Part shown: positions 7,869 through 11,212 of the stretch, one piece after another
Layout of the letters: the number at the start of each line of letters is the position of its first letter
Position numbering within the stretch: position 1 is the stretch's first letter
NCBI GenBank assembly: GCA_031273405.1
Contig: JAISRW010000158.1
Location: 1-11,212 of the forward strand
Length of the DNA stretch: 11,212 bases
Reading direction: 5' to 3'
DNA from: Treponema sp.
Lineage (GTDB): Bacteria; Spirochaetota; Spirochaetia; Treponematales; Breznakiellaceae
Notes under the pieces: generated by a model
What the model saw: the letters and a program-made list of their open reading frames with translations, nothing else
What the model was told of the DNA's origin: nothing
Database searches by the model: none
Position numbers and translations under genes: made by a program

Positions 7869-8549
7869 TTAGTCCTCCTTGCTCACAGAGACCCATACGC
7901 CCGGGCCCATAGTAGAAGCCACCGAAATGGTCCTGACGAATTCGCCCTTGGCGTCCACAGGCCGCTTCCTCTGGATTTCGGCAATTACAATCTGAACATT
8001 CTCGGCAAGCTTTTCCGCTTCCATCGAAACCTTGCCTACCGCCAGGTGGACCACTCCGGTCTTGTCGGCCCTGAATTCGGTACGGCCCTTGCGGAGTTCG
8101 GCCAGGGCGCCTTTGAGGTCGAAAGTTACGGTACCGGTCTTGGGGTTGGGCATGAGGCCCTTACGGCCGAGAACCATTCCGAGCTTGCCGACGTCTTTCA
8201 TCATGTCCGGGGTGGCGACGGCCACGTCAAAGCCAATCCAGCCGCCCTTAACCTTTTCGATGAGGTCATCGGCGCCCACAAAGGCCGCTCCGGCGTCCTG
8301 GGCTTCCTTTTCTTTTTCAGGCTTGCAAAAAACCAGAATCTTTTTCTCTTCTTTAAACTGGTTGGGAAGCACGACGGTATCCCGAACGGACTGGCTTTTC
8401 TTGAGGTTTACCTTTACCGAAAGATCCACGGTTTCATCGAATTTCGCGGAAGCCATAGATTTTACCAAATCCATGGCTGCTTTAAGCTCGTAGGCGTCGG
8501 CGGGATTGTATTTCTTAATAGTTTCCCTGTATTTTTTCCCCCGTTTCAT
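7869..8549 (-). CDS. rplA: 50S ribosomal protein L1
   Basis: This 226-residue protein forms the mobile L1 stalk at the E site and in many bacteria represses its own operon by binding mRNA. The diagnostic motif [14 protein letters not shown] is present, with MKRGKKYRE at the N-terminus and [16 protein letters not shown] near the C-terminus. The ATG at 8549 is chosen because it begins the canonical N-terminus and is preceded by GGAGGTG. The frame stays open further upstream, but that stretch overlaps rplK and encodes arginine/histidine-rich sequence unlike L1. The start overlaps the rplK stop (ATGA). Length is typical for the family (about 225-235). Confidence 0.98.
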   Translation of the reverse strand: MKRGKKYRETIKKYNPADAYELKAAMDLVKSMASAKFDETVDLSVKVNLKKSQSVRDTVVLPNQFKEEKKILVFCKPEKEKEAQDAGAAFVGADDLIEKVKGGWIGFDVAVATPDMMKDVGKLGMVLGRKGLMPNPKTGTVTFDLKGALAELRKGRTEFRADKTGVVHLAVGKVSMEAEKLAENVQIVIAEIQRKRPVDAKGEFVRTISVASTMGPGVWVSVSKED

Positions 8550-8977
8550 TTTTCCACCTCCACGCCCATGGACCGAGCAGTGCCGGCGATGATCTTCATG
8601 GCGGCATCGATGTCGTTGGCCGAGAGATCGGCCATCTTCAGCCTGGCGATTTCTTCGCACTTCGCTTTTGGAAGCTTGCCTACCTTGGTTTTGTGGGACT
8701 CGGGGGACCCCTTTTCAAGACCCATGGCTTTTTTGATAAGCACTGCGGCCGGCGGGGTTTTGAGTATGAAGGTAAATGACTTGTCCGCATAGACGGTGAT
8801 GACCACAGGAATCACGAGCCCCGGTTCCATGCTCTTTGTCCGGTCGTTAAACTGCTGGACAAACTGGGGGCTGCTGACGCCGTGAGGTCCCAATGCGGGC
8901 CCGACAGGGGGCGCCGGAGTGGCTTTCCCCGCAGGGCACTGCAATTTGATAAGGGCGGCAATTTTTTTCTTTGCCAT
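8546..8977 (-). CDS. rplK: 50S ribosomal protein L11
   Basis: This 143-residue protein binds 23S rRNA in the GTPase-associated centre and forms part of the thiopeptide-binding site. The N-terminal domain has the conserved proline-rich [20 protein letters not shown], and the C-terminal rRNA-binding domain ends with [15 protein letters not shown]. The segment after GPHGV is [19 protein letters not shown], where most bacteria have a form like N-I-M-E-F; to my recollection the form here is that of treponeme L11. GGAG lies six bases before the ATG. It is the first gene after nusG, 66 bases downstream, and overlaps rplA by four bases. Confidence 0.98.
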   Translation of the reverse strand: MAKKKIAALIKLQCPAGKATPAPPVGPALGPHGVSSPQFVQQFNDRTKSMEPGLVIPVVITVYADKSFTFILKTPPAAVLIKKAMGLEKGSPESHKTKVGKLPKAKCEEIARLKMADLSANDIDAAMKIIAGTARSMGVEVEK

Positions 8978-8989
8978 AAAAACTCCTTC

Positions 8990-9037
8990 GTAGTGTGCCC
9001 GGCTGCCGCCGGACTAGCGGGGGAAGCCCCCTCCTAC
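8990..9037 (-). promoter_or_regulatory. Structured leader upstream of rplK (possible L1 feedback site)
   Basis: The 66-base nusG-rplK spacer can fold into a branched structure. GTAG (8990-8993) pairs with CTAC (9034-9037), enclosing CCGG (8999-9002) with CCGG (9009-9012) and GGGGG (9019-9023) with CCCCC (9027-9031). In many bacteria L1 binds a structured leader before rplK to shut down rplKA translation, and this is the expected place. I do not see a clear match to the L1 rRNA-site mimic, so the role is a guess from position. Confidence 0.35.
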
Positions 9038-9043
9038 TTATTG

Positions 9044-9601
9044 CTACAGCTTCTCTACCTGTAGAAGATCAACTTCCACAGGGGTGTTCCGGCCGAAAAT
9101 GCCGACCATCACCTTGAGCTTATTCTTTTCCTGGTTCACTTCTTCGATGGTCCCGGTAAAAGACTCAAAAGGACCATCGATGATCTTAACCTGTTCCCCG
9201 GCGGCAAAGGACTGGCGGGCCCGCGCCGGACGCTCGCCCTTGATCTCGCCGGATTTTTGGAGTATCCCCCTGGCTTCGTCGCCGGTAAGGGGATTGGGTT
9301 TCCGATCCGCTGGGGTGCCTACGAAGCCGGTGACTCCCTGAATCTTTCTGATTTTAGAGGTGGCGGCCTTCCAATCCTGATCGGGGAGATCCATTTCTAC
9401 CAGAATATAACCGGGAAGAAATTTGCGGATCTGGGTCTTTTTCTTGCCGTCCCGGACTTCCACCACTTCTTCTGAGGGGACTTTGACATCTCGGACCACT
9501 TCTTTGTCCAGTTCCCCCATTTCGGTCATCATACGGATGGTCTTTTCTATTTTATTCTCATACCCTGAATAAGTATGGAGGACATACCAGCCCGTAGCCA
9601 T
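9044..9601 (-). CDS. nusG: Transcription termination/antitermination protein NusG
   Basis: This 185-residue protein binds RNA polymerase at the clamp, where its NGN domain suppresses backtracking and pausing, and its C-terminal KOW domain contacts Rho or ribosomal protein S10. The NGN domain starts with the canonical WYVLHTYSGYENKIEKTI and continues through RKFLPGYILVEMDL and IQGVTGFVGT. The KOW domain spans about residues 130-185, with GEQVKIIDGPFESFTGTI and the final FGRNTPVEVDLLQVEKL. Length is normal, without an extra insertion domain. CAGGAG precedes the ATG by about 12 bases. It lies 54 bases after secE, the standard neighbour. Confidence 0.98.
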   Translation of the reverse strand: MATGWYVLHTYSGYENKIEKTIRMMTEMGELDKEVVRDVKVPSEEVVEVRDGKKKTQIRKFLPGYILVEMDLPDQDWKAATSKIRKIQGVTGFVGTPADRKPNPLTGDEARGILQKSGEIKGERPARARQSFAAGEQVKIIDGPFESFTGTIEEVNQEKNKLKVMVGIFGRNTPVEVDLLQVEKL

Positions 9602-9655
9602 ATTTCGTTTTTTCTCCTGCCCGTAACAACGCCCTAAGGGTTTTACGTTTTTCGG

Positions 9656-9835
9656 TTAAAAGATCGCCTGCACACCAAGGAGCAGCAAAACATCCACCAG
9701 GCCCAAAACCGCGGCTATGATTAAGGTGGAAACAATAACAACCTTGACTGAGCTTATTACAGCTTCCCGGCTCGGCCATATAACCTTCCGGAGTTCAGCG
9801 TAAGATTCTTTTATAAACTGAACAATCTTGCCCAT
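9656..9835 (-). CDS. secE: Preprotein translocase subunit SecE
   Basis: This 59-residue single-span inner-membrane protein clamps the two halves of SecY in the protein-export channel. The short amphipathic N-terminal helix contains the family signature ELRKVIWPSREAV (residues 14-26), followed by one hydrophobic membrane segment at about 29-57. It is the short, one-span form found in most bacteria, unlike the three-span E. coli protein. AGGAAGG lies seven bases before the ATG. Its position just before nusG is nearly universal and supports the call. A 248-base repeat-filled stretch separates it from tRNA-Trp upstream. Confidence 0.96.
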   Translation of the reverse strand: MGKIVQFIKESYAELRKVIWPSREAVISSVKVVIVSTLIIAAVLGLVDVLLLLGVQAIF

Positions 9836-9878
9836 GCCGTCCCTTCCTACTTTAGTTTAAATCCCAAGCACAACAGAC

Positions 9879-9937
9879 TCGAAGCCTACTGCCTCTGTTC
9901 GCTGTGCTAGAAACACTCCCAAGCGCAGTAGGCTTCG
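9879..9937 (-). repeat. 59-base repeat, copy A, containing a tRNA-Trp 3'-end fragment
   Basis: This matches 10043-10101 at 55 of 59 positions, all four differences being transitions, at an offset of 164 bases. CGAAGCCTACTGC (9880-9892) and GCAGTAGGCTTCG (9925-9937) are a perfect 13-base inverted repeat. The 18 bases at 9920-9937 equal the 3' end of the tRNA-Trp gene with two changes, but the rest of the tRNA is absent. It lies between secE and tRNA-Trp. Confidence 0.85.
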
Positions 9938-9977
9938 CCTTCCAGCCCTCAACCTCCTGTTTCGGGCTTCCAGTCCG

Positions 9978-10041
9978 GGGTTTAGCCCTGCCGGGGCCAT
10001 TCATGGCCCCTTTTCCTCCCGCAGGTCGGCGGGCTAAACCC
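9978..10041. repeat. 64-base nested palindrome between the two 59-base repeat copies
   Basis: GGGTTTAGCCC (9978-9988) and GGGCTAAACCC (10031-10041) form a perfect 11-base outer stem. Inside, GGGGCCA (9993-9999) pairs with TGGCCCC (10004-10010) around TTCA. TTTT follows the inner hairpin on the plus strand only. The right arm ends one base before copy B of the 59-base repeat, suggesting that the two elements are parts of one composite unit. Confidence 0.75.
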
Positions 10042-10042
10042 T

Positions 10043-10101
10043 TCGAAGCCTACCGCCTCTGTCCGCTGTGCTAGAAACACTCCCAGGCGCAGTAGGCCTC
10101 G
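10043..10101 (-). repeat. 59-base repeat, copy B, overlapping the tRNA-Trp 3' end
   Basis: This is the partner of 9879-9937. Its last 18 bases (10084-10101) are the 3' acceptor and T-arm strand of functional tRNA-Trp. The sequence at 10044-10056 is complementary to part of this tRNA segment: in minus-strand RNA all 13 positions pair, with two G-U wobbles. The primary transcript therefore carries an anti-tRNA sequence about 27 bases beyond the tRNA 3' end. Confidence 0.85.
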
Positions 10102-10156
10102 AACCCACGACCTGCGGTTTTGGAGACCGCTGCTCTACCAACTGAGCTATACGCCT
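10084..10156 (-). tRNA. trnW: tRNA-Trp (anticodon CCA)
   Basis: A complete 73-base cloverleaf: acceptor AGGCGTA/TGCGCCT (one G-U pair), D arm GCTC/GAGC, anticodon stem GCGGT/ACCGC with loop CTCCAAA (anticodon CCA), a five-base variable loop AGGTC, T arm GTGGG/CCTAC with loop TTCGAGG, and discriminator G as expected for tRNA-Trp. The CCA end is not encoded. It begins eight bases after the rpmG stop and upstream of secE, the common bacterial order. Its 3' end is shared with the 59-base repeat. Confidence 0.97.
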
Positions 10157-10164
10157 AATTCAGC

Positions 10165-10338
10165 TCATTTCACTTTGGTCTCTTTGTGCAGAGTATGCTT
10201 CCGATCAAAGGGACAATATTTACTCAAGGTCAGCTTTTCCTGGGTATTCCGCCGATTTTTTTGGGTGGTATAATTCCGCCGCTTACATTCGCTGCACTGA
10301 AGCGCCACCAACTCTACGGCCTGTTTTTTACTCGCCAT
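10165..10338 (-). CDS. rpmG: 50S ribosomal protein L33
   Basis: This 57-residue basic protein of the large subunit lies near the E site. The sequence [20 protein letters not shown], followed by [18 protein letters not shown], is typical L33. The ATG at 10338 is chosen because it starts the usual [12 protein letters not shown]-terminus and GGAGG lies just upstream; an earlier in-frame ATG at 10371 would add 11 residues not typical of L33. Zinc-binding L33 has two CxxC pairs. Here the first (C15, C18) is intact, but the second is CPFD, with Asp at residue 45, so only three cysteines remain. This could be a Cys3-Asp/His zinc site or an intermediate on the way to the zinc-free form. It lies between tRNA-Thr and tRNA-Trp, as in many bacteria. 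Confidence 0.97.
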   Translation of the reverse strand: MASKKQAVELVALQCSECKRRNYTTQKNRRNTQEKLTLSKYCPFDRKHTLHKETKVK

Positions 10339-10422
10339 ATATTCCTCCGTTAAAACACAAATAAGGCGCAAAACCCTCGATCAGACAAACAAAGCGCCGC
10401 CGGCTTGTCTTTTCGGTCTTCT

Positions 10423-10548
10423 CTAGCAGCCTGTTGCACTTGTAGGTTTTTTGCATATTCATGCAAAAAACCTCGATCAACGGGCATGCTTTCGGAGTTT
10501 GCCCCAAATTTATACCTTGCAAACTCCCATCGAACCACAGGCTGCTAG
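10423..10548. repeat. 126-base nested palindromic element between rpmG and tRNA-Thr
   Basis: Perfect outer arms CTAGCAGCCTGT (10423-10434) and ACAGGCTGCTAG (10537-10548) enclose two hairpins: a perfect 13-base stem AGGTTTTTTGCAT (10444-10456) with ATGCAAAAAACCT (10461-10473), and GGAGTTTGC (10494-10502) with GCAAACTCC (10519-10527). The GGAGTTTG/CAAACTCC pair also bounds the element at 2932-3037, and CCCATCGAACC at 10526-10536 is identical to 2673-2683. A partial sister motif (GCAAAACCCTCGATCA, 10368-10383) lies between it and rpmG. It would be transcribed between tRNA-Thr and rpmG. Confidence 0.8.
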
Positions 10549-10557
10549 AAGACACAA

Positions 10558-10630
10558 AGCCCTCGAACGGAATCGAACCGTTGACCTTATCCTTACCATG
10601 GATATGCTCTGCCAACTGAGCTACAAGGGC
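10558..10630 (-). tRNA. trnT: tRNA-Thr (anticodon GGU)
   Basis: A complete 73-base cloverleaf: acceptor GCCCTTG/CGAGGGC with one wobble, D arm GCTC/GAGC, anticodon stem TATCC/GGATA with loop ATGGTAA (anticodon GGT), variable loop AGGTC, T arm AACGG/CCGTT with loop TTCGATT, and discriminator T. The CCA end is not encoded. It is the first gene of the cluster, directly after a good promoter, and tRNA-Thr upstream of the rpmG/tRNA-Trp/secE group is common in bacteria. Confidence 0.97.
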
Positions 10631-10639
10631 ATGCTGACA

Positions 10640-10669
10640 AGTCTACCGAATCTGAATAAAAAGAGTCAA
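10640..10669 (-). promoter_or_regulatory. Sigma70-type promoter of the tRNA-Thr/rpmG/secE/nusG cluster
   Basis: On the minus strand TTGACT (10664-10669) and TAGACT (10640-10645) are spaced 18 bases apart. The -35 matches consensus at five of six positions and the -10 at four of six. The tRNA-Thr 5' end is ten bases beyond the -10 box, so initiation would begin within a few bases of the mature tRNA, as is usual for stable-RNA promoters. A TATAAT further upstream at about 10712-10717 lacks a matching -35. Confidence 0.7.
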
Positions 10670-10942
10670 TAGGGCAACCCCGCAAATGCCGTCTGTCAGA
10701 GTGAATGTATATTATAGAAGATTTATGTTGATAAATAGGCACCTCTGGAACGGCGCGGCGCTTGCGGATGAGCAAAAACAATCCGGACAGTCATGGTCGT
10801 GTACGCATTGCTTCCGCGTCAAACGCGGCGTTAGCGGCGTTTTCAGCTCATGCGGCGTATGTGAAATGATAAATCTAGCGCCGCTCTGTTATCTTCCTTC
10901 TATTATATGCACACGCGAAGGGGACTGCACTAACGGGGCTAA
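10670..10942. other. Spacer upstream of the cluster promoter, no gene recognised
   Basis: A plus-strand frame is open from 10686 to 11120, but its translation has no recognisable domain, no convincing ribosome-binding site, and runs through a tandem repeat. I see only small palindromes: CCGCGT (10814-10819) with ACGCGG (10823-10828), and AGCGGCG (10833-10839) with CGCCGCT (10879-10885). A/T-rich sequence around 10705-10735 may help the tRNA-Thr promoter as an upstream element. Confidence 0.5.
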
Positions 10943-11103
10943 GGCTCGCGCCCGTGTCGGGCAGAGGCTCGCCCCCGTGTCGGACAGAAGTCCACACATG
11001 GGTCATGTACAGATTCGTACCCGACCCATGTACCGAATCGAACCTAGGCCATGTACGAATTTGCGTCCATATCAGGCAGAGACCCGCGTCCGTACGGGCG
11101 AAA
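10943..11103 (+). repeat. Degenerate 23-base tandem repeat, seven units
   Basis: Units begin at 10943, 10966, 10989, 11012, 11035, 11058 and 11081, exactly 23 bases apart. Units 1 and 2 (GGCTCGCGCCCGTGTCGGGC and GGCTCGCCCCCGTGTCGGAC, each followed by AGA) match at 21 of 23. Units 3-5 share CATGTAC at the same phase (11004, 11027, 11050). Unit 6 ends GGCAGA like unit 1, matching it at 15 of 23 with every difference a transition. There are no spacers, so it is not a CRISPR. The period is not a multiple of three, arguing against a repeated protein. Confidence 0.75.
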
Positions 11104-11128
11104 GGCGACTGAATGGGTGACGGCGGGT

Positions 11129-11212
11129 TCAGTCCGGCAGGAAGGTTTTGTCAATATCGGCAGCAATCCGGCTGGAAAGACGCACGGCAAGCTCCTTTCG
11201 GATTTTGAGCGG
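11129..11212 (-). CDS. C-terminal end of an unidentified protein, 5' part outside the window
   Basis: The minus strand is open from the window edge to TGA at 11129-11131, encoding 27 residues ending IAADIDKTFLPD. The composition, with alternating hydrophobic and charged residues (KIRKELAVRLSSRIAADIDK), looks like a real amphipathic C-terminal helix, and the opposite strand reads less naturally. I do not recognise the family. It is transcribed in the same direction as the tRNA-Thr cluster and ends 26 bases from the tandem repeat. No terminator hairpin with a T-run is visible between them. It is too short for certainty. Confidence 0.5.
   Translation of the reverse strand, partial: PLKIRKELAVRLSSRIAADIDKTFLPD

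Noticed and set aside
8550..8660. Upstream extension of rplA
   Set aside because: The extra 37 residues overlap rplK out of frame and are unlike L1. The internal ATG has a strong ribosome-binding site and the canonical L1 N-terminus.
9993..10014. GC-rich hairpin followed by TTTT as a terminator for the minus-strand cluster
   Set aside because: The T-run follows only on the plus strand, where no gene needs terminating. On the minus strand it is an inner stem of the 64-base palindrome.
9836..10083. T-box or riboswitch leader for secE-nusG
   Set aside because: No T-box sequence or known aptamer signature is seen. The structure is explained by duplicated repeats and a palindrome.
11004..11056. 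CRISPR-like array (three CATGTAC repeats at 23-base spacing)
   Set aside because: Conserved units are too short and adjacent units are related along their whole length, so there are no repeat/spacer units; it is a tandem repeat.
10686..11120. Plus-strand open frame of 144 codons upstream of the cluster
   Set aside because: It has no recognisable domain or clear ribosome-binding site, runs antisense through the tRNA-Thr upstream region, and covers the 23-base tandem repeat in changing frames.

Overview
The window looks like a chromosomal segment of a spirochaete, most likely a Treponema. The evidence is the block rpmG-trnW-secE-nusG-rplK-rplA-rplJ-rplL-rpoB, an RpoB of 1182 residues, treponeme-like ribosomal protein sequences, and an Asn at the RpoB position equivalent to E. 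coli Ser531, a residue reported for naturally rifampicin-resistant treponemes. GC content is moderate (estimated by eye at slightly over 50%) and the spacers are full of palindromes. A free-living or insect-gut treponeme is a reasonable guess, but nothing in the window fixes the species.

Layout. Bases 1-2603 (+ strand) hold the end of a CUT1-type sugar ABC importer operon: the C-terminal part of a solute-binding protein and two inner-membrane permeases, closed by a terminator at 2637-2662. Bases 2604-3048 are a 445-base convergent spacer made almost entirely of palindromic repeats. Bases 3049-10630 (- strand) hold the transcription/translation cluster, read in the order tRNA-Thr(GGU), rpmG, tRNA-Trp(CCA), secE, nusG, rplK, rplA, rplJ, rplL, rpoB. 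A stable-RNA-type promoter lies at 10640-10669. Bases 10631-11128 have no convincing gene but contain a degenerate 23-base tandem repeat. The end of one more minus-strand gene lies at 11129-11212.

How the genes work together. The minus-strand cluster supplies RNA polymerase beta, the elongation factor NusG, the SecE translocon subunit, the L1/L10/L11/L12 stalk proteins, L33 and two tRNAs. rplK/rplA overlap by four bases and rplA/rplJ are three bases apart, so translation of the L11-L1-L10 set is probably coupled. There is no room for the L10 leader found upstream of rplJ in E. coli. The importer has no ATPase gene within the window, as is common for CUT1 systems that share an ATPase.

Most notable points: (1) rpoB is not followed by rpoC but by a repeat-rich spacer and a convergent transporter operon. 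(2) A 52-base palindromic repeat occurs both downstream of rpoB and inside the rplJ-rplL spacer, and its core recurs in other spacers. (3) A 59-base repeat includes the last 18 bases of tRNA-Trp and recurs 164 bases away, and each copy forms a 13-base-pair palindrome. (4) A 126-base nested palindrome separates rpmG from tRNA-Thr. (5) Seven degenerate 23-base tandem units lie at 10943-11103. (6) L33 has lost one cysteine of its presumed zinc site.
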